Origin: Magicicada septendecula
Lineage: Eukaryota; Arthropoda; Insecta; Hemiptera; Cicadidae
Length of the DNA: 64,000 bases
Reading direction: 5' to 3'
Assembly (NCBI GenBank): GCA_034769895.1
Contig: CM068367.1
Span: 1,318,339,046 to 1,318,403,045 of the forward strand
The notes under the pieces are model-generated. The model ran no database searches. It saw only the letters and a list, made by a program, of their open reading frames with translations, and had not been told where the DNA came from. A program made the translations under genes and the position numbers. Shown in pieces: positions 37,290 through 48,400 of this stretch. How positions within the stretch are numbered: position 1 is the first letter of the stretch; each line of letters opens with the position of its first letter.

Positions 37290-37600
37290 TACAAAACTTC
37301 CCCTTCCCCTTCAACTACCCTTTTCATTTATAGATATTTCACCTACCTTTCCACTGTGGATATATTATGACCTATCTTTTCAGGATACTTTATTTATCAA
37401 AACTAAGTACTTTACTCTTGTTAAAACGTTAAACGTTGCAGTTAAGCTACCCCTTCCTCTTAACCGATCTTCACTAATCTCAATAGACCTTGAGTCCTCC
37501 AGTACTCGGGCATATATCCAAAAAATTATTTGATTCTATTTAAATTTGCGTCAGTTATCGTTCGCCATAGAAAAAATTCTATACACAGACACACAGACAG

Positions 37601-37698
<98 letters not shown>

Positions 37699-37820
37699 TT
37701 CGGAAAATGACTTTTCATTTTTTGAGGGTAGTACAATCAGAATCAGTCCTTATCTGGAACACGATTTTTTCGCGATCACTATACTTCGATTTCCTTACGG
37801 AACATAGAAGTAAAAGTCGA
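37290..37820 (+). repeat. Interspersed repeat R, left inverted arm
   Basis: Copy of the repeat at 27010-27410 with its CA-rich middle expanded to a (CA)n microsatellite at 37600-37696. Faces the minus copy at 37872-38310 across a spacer of about 50 bp. Confidence 0.8.
37600..37696. repeat. (CA)n microsatellite
   Basis: About 48 CA repeats inside repeat R. Confidence 0.95.
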
Positions 37821-37871
37821 TTAAAAAGAAGTTTATTACAAATAAATAAATGATACAAGATTATATGCAGG

Positions 37872-38310
37872 TTACGTTTTTACTTCCATGTTCCGTAAGC
37901 AGATGGAAGTATGGTGATCGAGAAAAAATCGTGTTTCAAATAACGGCTGATTCTAATTATACTACCCTCAAAGCATGGAGAAAATTCATTTTTCTGAAAG
38001 TGTCTGTGAGTGTGTCTGTCTGTAGAATTGTTTCTACGGCGAACGATAAATGCCGCAAATTCAAACAGAATAAAATAATTTTTGCATATGTACTCGAGTT
38101 GTAGAGGACTCAAGGCCAATTGATTTTGGTGAAGATCGGTTAAGTGGAAGGTGTAGTGTACCGGCAGCGTTTTACGTTTTAACAAGAGTAAAGCACTTAA
38201 TTTTGATAAGAAAAGTATCCTGAAAAGAATGTCATAATAATCCACTGTAGAAAGGTAGATGAAATATCTATAAATTAAAAGGGTAGTTGAAGGGGAGGGG
38301 TATTTTTCAA
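37872..38310 (-). repeat. Interspersed repeat R, right inverted arm
   Basis: Inverted copy of 37290-37820, without the long CA tract. Shared ends are AACATAGAAGTAAAA / TTTTTACTTCCATGTTCC at the centre and the AGGGTAGTTGAAGGGGA block at the outside. Confidence 0.8.
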
Positions 38311-38700
38311 GAAGTAAAAATTATAGTTGAAGGGGGAAGGGATAATTATTTATATGTGTACTACGTTATCGGCAACAAAGAAGTGGTTTCTATGCACGTA
38401 TTACATTTCAATGTGTCAATCATAAAATTCGATTTACCAGGTGGGGGATAATTCTTTTAGAAATTATCAACCGAATTCAATTAAATGATTTTAAATATAA
38501 GTCTTAGAACATGGAAGTCAAGTATGGTTCTCCATACCAATTTTCTATATCATTAATTAAAGAGAAAATTTTGTAGTTTTGTTAGTTATAATAAAAACTG
38601 GAAGAATACACCAGTCACGTAGGTGTCAAAATGTAAATTCTTTCTATTAAACATTTTGTTTATTAAATTTTTAAATATAAATTCCTACAGAAATTAGTAA

Positions 38701-39244
38701 ATTGTAATTACTTCTTCAAGTAGACGGTACTGTTTTTTATAGTTTCAATCAACCTGACGCACGTATACAGAATGTATCTGCATCTTCAAAACTTCTAAAT
38801 GAATTAATGAATTTATTCCATTCCACCTGAATATAAAAACCTAACGTATGATAGACTTTGTTATTATTTTAATATAAACCGAGAAATAATCCAGTTATTT
38901 AGATTTAAATTTTTGATTGTTGTAATGTGTGTTTACTTAACCAACTGTTTTGACGGTTATATTGATTATTTTTAAATAATTCTATTAAAACAAATAAAGT
39001 ACAAACGTTAAATATTTTAAATATAAACGTCAAAACAGCTGGTTAAGTAAATAAACACTGCAACAACGAAAATTTAAAATCAAAATAAATCGATTGTCTG
39101 TTTCTTGTATTAAAATCGAGAAAAGTCGATTATTTGTTCATTCATTTAGAAACCTCTGAAGATACAGATACATTCTGCGAAAGTGCGTCAGGTTTATTAA
39201 AACGATGAAACATAGTACAATCTACTTGTAGAAGGAATTACAAT
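38701..39244. mobile_element. Large inverted pair of Penelope-type termini
   Basis: Arms of about 240 bp: ATTGTAAT at 38701 answers ATTACAAT at 39244, and CCTGACGCAC, AGAATGTATCTG, TCTAAATGAA and GGTTAAGTAA blocks recur in mirror order. They are separated by about 60 bp of A/T-rich spacer near 38,985. No coding sequence lies between. The right arm carries a good hammerhead motif. The left arm has the same motif with core changes. Confidence 0.65.
39150..39195 (+). ncRNA. Hammerhead ribozyme candidate
   Basis: AAACCT (39150-39155) and AGGTTT (39190-39195) form a perfect 6-bp stem I. The core CTGAAGA at 39156-39162 fits CTGANGA, CAGA...TCTG gives stem II, GAAA is at 39179-39182, and the cleavage triplet GTC is at 39187-39189, directly before the stem I strand. 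Stem III is minimal and poorly paired, as in many Penelope-type hammerheads. Activity is not shown. Confidence 0.6.
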
Positions 39245-40006
39245 TTGATAATATAAGAATTATTCTAGATTACTCAAGAAGATCTTGAAGAATCTTTTCC
39301 ACTCACAAAGAAATTTAAAAAATGCCCAAGGTTTTCAGGAAAACCCCAAGAAGAAGACACGTGCCATCTTGACTAACTAAAGGAGGGAGTTCAAGAATAA
39401 AGGAATTCGATCAAGAATTAAGGAGATATAGGTGAGGAGGAAGAAAGAGAAGAAGTAGGAAAGAACCAGTTAAACCGAATGTAGTACACAGTGGCTGATA
39501 CAAAAAAAAACAAAAAACAGATCCTATTTTACGGCCTAAACAGTCTAGGAACATGGCCGGTTAGGCTGCCTTGTGGCCAAAGTAGGCAGTATGGACAGCA
39601 CTACGCCTGCCTCCTCATTATTCCCTCAGACATTTTCATTATTTTTGAATGAAGGAGTGACTAAGCCTACGTAGGATCGTAATCTGGAAGATGAAAACTG
39701 TAAAGACAAACTAACACGGACGCTGCGATGTGAGAAACACCAGATGATGGAGTCTCACTCTTGCAGAGAGAGAAAAATGACAGTATCTGTTAGATGTATC
39801 AGAGGTCTACAAATCGAAGTAGTTGGCTCATTAAGATAATAATCGGCTTTGACTGCCTCATCCTATGACGCTGACCTCATTAGTAATGTTAGTTTTCCGC
39901 CATTAGAAGCCATTGCTGAACTATGCGTAAAATGGATTTAGAGGCAATTTGACTGCTCTAGTCTGCACCAGATAGAGAATGATTATCCCAATTACCCTAA
40001 TCTTTA
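39245..40006. other. No recognisable gene
   Basis: A moderately GC-rich patch at 39,540-39,960 may derive from an unknown repeat. No motif supported. Confidence 0.4.
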
Positions 40007-40090
40007 TTAGCCAACAAAGTAGTTACTTTTAATGTGTCCACCATTTACCGCGTGGAGACGTAGAAAGTCGAATTTCTCCTCACGTAAAAA
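40007..40090 (-). pseudogene. Possible mariner transposase C-terminal scrap
   Basis: The minus-strand end REEKFDFLRLHAVNGGHIKSNYF resembles the terminal block of the mariner family at 28.9 kb (EEFSYRLDVVRATSGGHIEHL). Only about 25 codons, so weak. Confidence 0.3.
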
Positions 40091-40353
40091 ATAAAATGTC
40101 AACAGTGAAACGAAAGAAGCAAATACAAGAGAACCGACAAAGGAATAAATTAGACCTATGTAAAAATGTATAAGAGGAAAGAAATTAAAGTTATAATGAT
40201 TGTGATACAATGAGTGCCAACAGTGAAAAACTGACCCCTTGTAGATTGTAAAAAACGGATTGTGTAAACGATTCCTTAAATTTAAGTCAAAGAAACTGTA
40301 TGATTTTCATCTAAAGAACATAGTATAATGTTTATTTTGTAATTTTATACTAT

Positions 40354-40854
40354 TGTTGCGACGGTCTCACTAATCGTCGTATGGTACAGTGGAAAACAAA
40401 ATACAAGACCCCAATGAAGTAACTAATAACCAGCTTTAAATATCAGAATTAACAATTCGTAATCAACTCGTACAATAATTCCAGTTAGATCTGCCCACAC
40501 GCAATAATAATTTCAAATAATAGAGTTTCACACAATTTTAACAATTTATATTACAATAACACATCACACCATACTTCGACAAACACTCGATACGCGCTAA
40601 GAAAATCGCTCACGTAACTGAACTCATAAGCTGGCTGCTATGGCTTTTTATAGATAGCGCACGCCTTCTAGAAAAGTCTTCCATTCTCAATTTGCACACC
40701 ACTTAATGCTGACGCTAATGCGTATCTCAAGTGGCCTCTTGAAGAATGTAGAACAAATTTGAACGCTGCCTTGACTGAGGCAACACCTGCCACACTTGGT
40801 GTAAGGACGGGGCGGGAACTCTCTCGGCTATTCCAGGTGGTTCCATTCGTAACG
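40354..40854 (-). mobile_element. Solo LTR, family L2, with target duplication
   Basis: 501 bp from TGTTGCGA at 40354 to TCGTAACG at 40854, imperfectly inverted ends. Flanked by CTAT at 40350-40353 and 40855-40858, a 4-bp target duplication typical of Gypsy-type elements. The promoter sense is minus: TATAAAAAGCC lies near 40,650 on the minus strand. Related to 34635-35175. No internal region, so it is a solo LTR from LTR-LTR recombination. Confidence 0.75.
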
Positions 40855-40983
40855 CTATTATGTTTTGTTAATAATAAAATATATTTTATATATTTTATCA
40901 AGGAAAATATTTTTTTAATTTGTATTAACGCTGTTTCCACAGTTTTCACTACTTTTATCTTTGTAACACTATAATTTACGTAA

Positions 40984-41008
40984 ACACACACACACACACA
41001 CTCACACA
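40984..41008. repeat. (CA)n microsatellite
   Basis: Short CA repeat with one CT interruption. Confidence 0.85.
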
Positions 41009-41009
41009 C

Positions 41010-43365
41010 ATACAATATGTTAATATATTTTAAAATAAACTGCAATAACATGCTTTAGTATAATAAAATAAATTTTTTTAAAAACAGATTGTTATTTTTT
41101 ATATTTTTGTAATTTTTTTATTGGAATACCTATATTCCAGGACATTAATGGAACAATAATAAGGAATTTGAATTTACTCGTATTGAATGGTTGGTATTCC
41201 ATGTATTTCATAATTGTGCACTCTTACATGTACTAATAGATTAACATGACAAGGAACATGTGCACCTGTGTTGGTACCCAGCTACATAGATTAACTACGT
41301 GGGGGCTTTTGTAAATAAAACAAATTAAACTTGGTTTCCAGTTTTTGTATTCCTATAACTAATATATACAAATGTTCACAAGAAAGGTGGAGAGGCTTTT
41401 AGTATTAGCGAGTTAGTATTTTCGAAAATTGTAGTATCTCTATTTGTGAAACAGGAGCAGACGTTGGAAGAAGAAATATCAATTGCTATTGAACTCTTTC
41501 TAGTTTAACTTGTTAATTTTATACTGATTGTGCGTGCACGCTCGCGCACACACAGCCACACATATATCACCTTTATACGGAATTGAAGACATTTTTATTT
41601 GTCATGTAATACCCTTATATAACCTGCCCAGAAAAAGGATTTGAGAATACAAAAAAAGAAACGGGAAAGTAGCAGAAAGCCTGCCTTATGACCTATAAAG
41701 TTTTGTTAGTTGTCGGTGTTTCAACTGAAGCAGACAAAACTGGCCAGACAAACTTGTAGCTTGTTCTGATAACGGCTTACCCGCAGAAAAGAAGGTTTTG
41801 TCAGATATCCAATATTATGTAATTGCAGAGATACGCTTGTTCCTGTCGGTATACATCTTGTGACCGCTGACAGAGAACGACCACGATAATCGTACTTGTA
41901 ATTCCTAAATTTTTACTGAGCGTTATACGCTTGAATTTTTCTGTAAGTTATTCTTATGATTATTGTTAATTATTATAATTTACAAGTTTATATTTTAAAT
42001 ATGATTACTGTCAATTTAAATTACAATAAATACATTTTTATTACGGACGGTGATTTTGATAAATCTGCAAATATTACTAAGTAGAAATATTGTATTCTAA
42101 GTAATGCGTTAGATATCAGAAGCTCTTAAAATTATAAACACCTCTTGAGTCATAAATTTAAGAAAAAAATTGTCCTTGGTAAAGTCTGAAATAATTAAAT
42201 TGAGTGAAAGGGAGAAAATATTAACTAAAAAAGAGAAAAAATTAAGACCTTTTCAAGTGTTAGAACAATATAAAACAGCCATGTATGGGACACATAATCA
42301 GTTTACGTTTTATTTAAATGTGATATTCATATTTAAATTTACTACGTAGTAAGGAATATAATGAAATATTTAAGAAAATGATACAAAAATTGTACAATTA
42401 TATTATTTTTGACTACAATTGTATATTTGTTTTTATTACTTACCAAAGTTTTAATATACAATCCTTTTTAAATTTAATCCAGCACGTTCTGTGCAATTCA
42501 TTATGTTCTCTTTAAATAACTTTATCAATCTTGATATTACTGTTTCATCAAATATATTAATCAACCGTTTTAAGTGTTAACTCGCTTAATTAAACGAGCT
42601 TTCAATTAAATTGTTACCTACGTCTATCTTGCAATAGACGTTTAAAAACTTTAGCACTGGCAGAAATACTTATTATAGCCATGACCGGTTAAAGGCGAAG
42701 AATTTGCTCGAAGTATATCGTAAGAAAGCCTCTGCTGTAAATATCTCAATCTATGTAGGTTGGCTAAGGCATCTTTGTCCGGCGATTACTCATGTACAGA
42801 CAGCGTCAGACACCAAATTTTCAAAATTCTCTCTGTCTGGTACAGTTGAACATAATAGTGATGCAGTTAGTCCCGTGAACACCCAGTTGCTCGTTTTGTC
42901 AGAGGTACAATTCAGGAAGTTGAATTTTAGTGTTTAAATTCAGCGCACGGTGTTCGGTAAAAAAAAGTATGCAGAATACATCATGCATTATACATTTTAC
43001 TATTTGAAATACACTGTACAATGAAATATATGCAATTTTCAAAAGGTTTCAAAATTGTTAATACCCCATTCCGTATATAAAATATTTTTAAGCCTTCTGT
43101 TAATGAATATTTGAGTATTTTTTTAAATAAAAATTTTTTAATTAAAGCCTAGTTTAAAAATAAAACATGTCATATATATTTTTAATAGTTATCTAAACTA
43201 AAGTTATTTAAAAGGAAAATTGCATTTTTCATTTTAATATTTCACTTTAATTGCATCAAGTCTTGCTGAAATGTAACAAGGTAACACTAATTAATAAATA
43301 ATATTAAAATATATCACATTAATTGTAGTAAATATATTACGCGTATATAATGTATAATATATAAT
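41010..43365. other. No recognisable gene
   Basis: A/T-rich. A CGTGCACGCTCGCGCACACAC run at 41,525 resembles those at 9.5, 23.5 and 35.2 kb. A 77-codon frame at 42704-42937 has no motif. Confidence 0.5.
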
Positions 43366-43484
43366 GCTTTCATTTAATGACCTGTTTGATATAATGCTCC
43401 AGCAGAAGCATTATACCACTAAGAAAAAAAAGTTAATTAATTTGACTTCTTGTCTGTCAATTTTTTCCAACACTGAAATTTATT
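43366..43484. repeat. Short duplicated segment, intact copy
   Basis: Contains ATAATGCTCCAGCAGAA and TTAATTAATTTGACTTCT. The same two blocks recur at 43848-43905 and 45384-45440, on either side of the Penelope-like element. Confidence 0.7.
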
Positions 43485-43947
43485 ATATATATTATACAAT
43501 AGTGTTTTTCATAACACTAACTGGTGTTTGAAAATATCAGAAAAACAAACAATAATAATGGAACACTTGAGTTTTTAAATTACGTAAATTTCCACTGAAA
43601 TATACATTACCATTGTTCGCTGAAAGTATCTTCATAAGATAACAGAGCTAATGAAAGAATAACTATAGTACAGTAATATAGGGGTTGTAATTATATAAAC
43701 AAGGCGTCTTCATCCCATTACTCACTAAACGGTAGTCATACAAGACTCCTTTCGTTTTTCATAACAAAAAACGTAAATAATATTCGAAAGAGTTTCATAG
43801 TTTATCAGAATATTATTAAAGAGAACAAATGGTTTTGGTTTTTGAAAATGCTTTCGTTTAGCCACCTGTTTGGTATAATGCTCCAGCAGAAATTTCACTA
43901 TGAATAAAAACAGAATTATCACTGTTGCACACACTATAGAAAAATTA

Positions 43948-43993
43948 TTCCGATTAGCGCTTTCAAGCTTCTCAGCTCATCGTCAGATCGGAA
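43948..43993 (-). ncRNA. Hammerhead ribozyme candidate, PLE sense end
   Basis: Minus strand: TTCCGAT and ATCGGAA make a perfect 7-bp stem I. CTGACGA fits CTGANGA, one extra T follows, GAGCT...AGCTT is stem II with loop GAGA, then GAAA. AGCGCT is a minimal stem III and A the cleavage base. 46 nt in all. The best motif in the window together with 39150-39195. Confidence 0.65.
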
Positions 43994-44152
43994 ATAACAA
44001 CAACAACAGAATAAAATAAACTCTTTACACCCCCATCTGACCCACTTTCTACACCCACACACACCCGCAAACAAGCTATAAGTCAAATGTCCCTTTCCAA
44101 CGTCCGAGCCCTGTCACCCCCGTCTGTACAGTTACATATTTTTCTAACACAT

Positions 44153-44169
44153 CTGTGTGTGTGCGTGTG

Positions 44170-44209
<40 letters not shown>
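44153..44209. repeat. (TG)n microsatellite
   Basis: TG repeat with a few CG interruptions, inside the 3' non-coding part of the Penelope-like element. Confidence 0.9.
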
Positions 44210-44210
<1 letters not shown>

Positions 44211-44335
44211 ATTCTTTTCAAAACCTAAGGTTGTAAAGCCTTTCTCATTCACACTTTTGGGTTCGGTCACTCACCCTTATTTCAAAATCATCCATATATG
44301 CAATTAAATGTTTAATGTTATCTATCCGCCCTCTA

Positions 44336-45230
44336 CCTTTTACTTCTTAATTTTATAGGCTAATAAAATATTTCTTCGTTATCGAATTTAGTTTTAGTAT
44401 TCATTAAATTGTCTAATAACCCTTTCTCTCTTTCTTTCAATATTTCTAACTCCTCTCTAAGCTTTCTTTCAACTGTGTTTTTTACTACTTTTAAGATTTC
44501 ATAGTCTTCCAGAGGATTAACAAACTTATGGTTCACTTCTATGAAATGTCTGGCTTATAACGAATTCGTTGTTCTGTTACCTTCTCCACGTTTGTGGTCA
44601 GACAACCTGCATACGAATTTTCGTCCTGTTTCACCTAGGTACACTTTGTTGCATTCTTTACATTTTAATTTATAGACTCCGCTTCTCTGTAATACTGGGA
44701 TTTTTTCTATATTTTTATTCCTTATCTTATCAAATATCGTTTCACATTTTTTAATTGCTATTTCTACTCCGTATTTATTAAAAGATTTTACAATTTTTCT
44801 GGTATGTAATCCTATGTATGTCAACGACTCTGCATAATTCTTTTGTTCTGGTTATTTTTTAGCTTTTTGTATGTTAATACTTTTCATAACTTTATCCACT
44901 ACTTTAGTGTTATAGTTATTATTCCTTACAATTCCCTTTATATTTTTTATCTCCCTATCTTTTATTTCTGTCTCTTTTAAACACTTCTGATGTCTATAAC
45001 AAAATGAATTTTGTGCCGCCATTTTATATCTGTAAAGGTGGTAAGATTCTTTTGGTATAATTATATCAGAATACGATTCTTTCCTAAATATCCGAAATTG
45101 TTAGTTTTTCATTATTCTTAACTTCAATGTTTAAATCTAAGTAACTTATTTTCTTACCTCCTATCTCTTCTTTAAACTGTAAGTTTCTAACCTTATTATT
45201 TACCTCATTTACAAACGCAACAGAGTTTAT
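44336..45230 (-). pseudogene. Penelope-like RT tail and GIY-YIG endonuclease
   Basis: Penelope-like elements copy themselves with a telomerase-related RT and, in this class, a GIY-YIG nuclease that nicks the target. On the minus strand the first part (45,230-45,060) reads ISYLDLNIE, as at the RT C-terminus (FLDL block). A broken stretch with many stops follows. Then comes an open 89-codon segment (44824-44555) with SGVYKLKC, KECNKVYLGETGR and LSDHKRG: the GVY and YLG parts of the GIY-YIG motif, a CxxC pair and the following Arg and His. After one stop, frames continue with VNHKFVNPLEDYEILK, containing the expected Glu, and RKLREELEILKERE. Dead copy. Confidence 0.85.
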
Positions 45231-45252
45231 TTTATTCTGTTGTTGTTGTTAT

Positions 45253-45299
45253 TTCCGATCTGAGGATGAGCTGAGAAGCTTGAAAGCGCTAATAGGAAT
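45253..45299 (+). ncRNA. Hammerhead-like motif, PLE antisense end
   Basis: Plus strand: CTGAGGA, T, AGCT/AGCT stem II, GAAA and AGCGCTA are all present. Stem I (TTCCGAT with ATAGGAA) has one mismatch. It points opposite to the element's coding sense. Confidence 0.5.
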
Positions 45300-45345
45300 A
45301 ATTTTTCTATAGTGGTGTGCAACAGTGATAATTCTGCTATTGATT

Positions 45346-45440
45346 ATAATCACTAACACAACTTTCTTAATTAAACTACGAAGAAAAGTTAATTAATTTG
45401 ACTTCTCATCTGTCAATTTTTTCTAACACTTAAATTTATT
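45346..45440. repeat. Short duplicated segment, right part of split copy
   Basis: Carries the TTAATTAATTTGACTTCT block of 43366-43484, so it continues the copy that begins at 43848. Confidence 0.6.
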
Positions 45441-45734
45441 CCTAAACAATATTATATTGTTAGACAAAAGGTAGACGATTAATGATACACGAAATCAGTA
45501 TGATATTGTCCTTGAAAAATTCAGTAATCCAAATGCACATTTACGATTTACATAACTCCTACAATTTGTGTTTGTTGCAACCGGTCGCGTAACAAGTAAC
45601 ATCAAACTCGTGTGCGAGATAAAGAGAAATTCTACTATTGAGTGAGGTGACATTCTATTCACTATAATCATTTTACAAGGATCAACCAAAACTAAGCTTA
45701 GAAATTTCCAAGTAATTCAGGACATGTCAGCGAG

Positions 45735-46470
45735 GAACAATGTTAAATAAGACAAGCTATAGATGTGCTTACGCTGACGATGTTGTGATAATAGCCAGAT
45801 GAAGACAACGGTTAGTTGAAGTACACAAGGAGTTGAATAAAAAATCCGCTGAAACGGAACTGAATGTAAATATCAGCAAAACTAAATACATGCTAATTTC
45901 TGCATCATAAAGTTCAGATTCCATACATGAGTAGCATGATAGATAATGAAAGGTCCATAAACACAATAATATTCGGCAGGTTACAAGTAAGTAGGAAATG
46001 GGGCATATTATGCCAGCAGTAGACTATTGAGAAGAAAACTCGTGACACAAAAATAAAAATATATGAGACACTTATCAAATCGGTTGTTTCTTATGAAGGC
46101 GGGAGATGGAAATTGACAAAAAAGGAACAAGAAACACTAAGAAGGTTTGAATGAAAGATTGTAAGACGTGTTTATGGCCTCGTTAAAGAAGATAACGAAT
46201 GAAGAATAACAAATAACCAGGAGATAGACAAGCTATTGGAAGCGTGAGGACATTGTAGGATTTGTAAAGGCCCAACGAACACAATGGCTATGTCACCTAA
46301 AGCGGGCGGATTATGAGCATACCGCAAAGAAAATCCTGAGAGCGCAAGTCTGCAAAAGCAGAAATAGGACCAGACCTAGGATAAGATGGTTTGATGATGT
46401 GCTGGAACATCTAAGAAGAATGGATGTGGAGGGTTACACTGAAATGCCAGTAGCTGGGACACCTGTTTGT
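45735..46470 (+). pseudogene. LINE reverse transcriptase (YADD) relic
   Basis: The plus-strand frame contains CAYADDVVIIAR, the RT catalytic motif with its two Asp. It continues VEVHKELNKKSAET, NVNISKTKYML, then TKIKIYETLIKSVVSYEG, KIVRRVYGLV, VGFVKAQRTQWLCHLKRA, and RTRPRIRWFDDVLEHLRRMDVEGY at the C-terminus. A stop follows the YADD block and further stops and shifts occur. About 240 codons of the RT palm/thumb and C-terminal region remain; there is no endonuclease domain. Independent of the other LINE fragments. Confidence 0.75.
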
Positions 46471-46761
46471 TCTCAGAATTTTATAGGCTTTCCCGGAACG
46501 CTACCGCCTCTCTCACAACACGTAGCGTGCATAACAGAGGTACATAATTGAGTATATAATTGATCCTTTGTTCTACGCTCCTCTGGTTCTTCGCCACACG
46601 CTATTTCCATAGTGTCAAACGGTATTCATAAAGTGTCCATACCGTTTAACTCCTTACTTAAGAGGAAATAAGTAGATGTAAGATCTTATAATTTGCTATG
46701 TGAATAATCTGCAAGATCGTTTGTGAATTACAGCAGAGATCGTTAATATTATTTCCTTGTA

Positions 46762-47709
46762 GAGCACACACCCTCTGTAATCCGGCACTGTGGTAGTCCG
46801 GCGTTTCCAGGCGGCTCCTGGCGAGCGTGGAGGAGGTAACAAGTCGCTGGCCATAGACGTCAGTTGCATCATCAGTCCCTCGTTGTGCACAGTGCCGTTT
46901 ATTTGCAGTTGTTTTTTTCTTTGAGTACTTATTTGCCGTGTTTACGTAGTTTAAAATCTTGACTGCAAAATGTGGTCACAGCGCAATCAAACAAAAAACA
47001 TTAACACTACTCTGAAAAAAGAGATTAACGGCAACATAGGTACTGAACTGCACGAGTTGCGAGGTAAACCGCTGGGAAACTAGTAGACAAAACAGAGGTT
47101 TTGACAACGGACAATGTAAACAAGTGGCTGGCGGGTGACGAATATGAAAAAAAAAACTGTTTATGACAGACGATGAAATAGTCAATGTGATGACCAGTGA
47201 AGAGGAAGAGGGAGAAGCAGCGACATCTGTTCATACAGTACGTCATGATATGGCAGTGGGAGCCTTCACAACTTCTATTAAGTGGTCAGAAAAAAAATGG
47301 CGTGTCTGCTTGTGAAAATCTCGTGTTGAAAAACTACAAGACAAAGCGCTAAAAGTGTTGTTTCAAGCCAAGAAAAAGAAGAAGAAAATTTACAGCGTTT
47401 TAATTCTAATGGAATAGTACTGTACATTACTCTGCTAGTTTTAATTTTTCCTACGTTTGACTTAGTTATAAGCGTAGATCTAATCTGAATAATTTTAAGA
47501 AAAAAACAAGATAATTTACTATATTTTTAATCCGATGTTTTAATCAGGTGTAATTTCTTTCCAAGTTTTACCATTGTGTACAATATACGTACACTACTTT
47601 TTGTCATTTAAATGCGCTTTTTTTTCTAATAACCATCAATTAATCCGGCATTTCCACTGATCCGGCACTACCCTGGTCTGATATCTGCCGGATTAGTGAG
47701 AGTGTACTG
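46762..47709 (+). mobile_element. Tigger/pogo-type DNA transposon, deleted
   Basis: 948 bp flanked by TA (46760-46761 and 47710-47711). The ends are CACCCTCTGTAATCCGGCA on the left and, on the other strand, CAGTACACTCTCACTAATCCGGC on the right, close to the Tigger terminal pattern. The inner bases repeat CCGG blocks at both ends (GTAGTCCGGCG; ATCCGGCACTACC). Confidence 0.75.
46970..47420 (+). pseudogene. Tigger-type transposase relic
   Basis: Frames on the plus strand give a start MWSQRNQTKNIN. They end with NVNKWLAGDEYE, MTDDEIVNVMTSEEEEGE and SIKWSEKNGVSACENLVLKN, the acidic C-terminal tail typical of Tigger/pogo transposases (LTDDEIV, then Glu-rich). The CENP-B-type DNA-binding part and the whole DDE catalytic core are gone. 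Non-functional. Confidence 0.6.
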
Positions 47710-47711
47710 TA

Positions 47712-48344
47712 TTGCATTTTTTATCGTTGTAAGTGGCATCATACAGGTTTACTTATTTATCGCAAACTACAATTTGCGATGTTCAAAATTAAAAAATGTT
47801 CTGAATACTGAAACATGTAGTTGATTACTGTACTTTAAAAAGATTTGCTAAATTAAGTGTAACATAATCTATTAGCATTGTTTTAGCTGCCTCTAGTTTC
47901 GTATTTTTTCTGTCTAACGATTAGAGAAAACCAAATATACACGAAACATGTAAACTTATCAATGTCATTAGTTGCTACAATTGTTTCTTGTTTACATTAG
48001 TTTAAATTAAGTAAGAACGTTTAAAAATCATAAGACAAAAATTAAATGCCATTTGTATATATTATGCTCTATAACTTGTCTTTACAACCCGGTTTTGCGG
48101 TAGATAATGATGGCTTCTGGTAGGCGTATTCTATACAGCTGAACGTGTTTCATATTTATCAAACTTTACACAAGCCAGTCTCTGTGGACAACGCAGCTAG
48201 TAGGTGTATTAGATAAATCCTCCATTCATTCTTGTTTATATTTATGGTCTGACACTTTAGTTTATTTTCCCTATTTTTATGTGTTGCTGCTTCTAGTTTA
48301 TTCACTACAATTTAACCTACGTTTGTTCAATCTTGTATGTACTG

Positions 48345-48348
<4 letters not shown>
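47712..48348. other. No recognisable gene
   Basis: A/T-rich; nothing supported. Confidence 0.5.

Positions 48349-48349
<1 letters not shown>

Positions 48350-48397
<48 letters not shown>
48350..48397. repeat. (TA)n microsatellite, left part
   Basis: About 23 TA repeats, ending exactly where TGTAACG begins. A second TA run at 51107-51130 follows the next CA. Confidence 0.9.

Positions 48398-48400
<3 letters not shown>

Larger units (their letters stand above)
43912..45345 (-). mobile_element. Penelope-like element, 5'-truncated
   Basis: About 1.43 kb with RT-tail and GIY-YIG endonuclease remains on the minus strand. It is bounded by inverted terminal copies of about 105 bp (43912-44016 and 45231-45345) that share GAATTATCACTGTTGCACAC and the AGCGCTTTCAAGCTTCTCAG block. 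Each terminal copy carries a hammerhead motif. It has split the second copy of the segment described at 43366. Confidence 0.8.

Noticed and set aside
37530..37853. His-Thr repeat frame
   Set aside because: Translation of the (CA)n tract inside interspersed repeat R.
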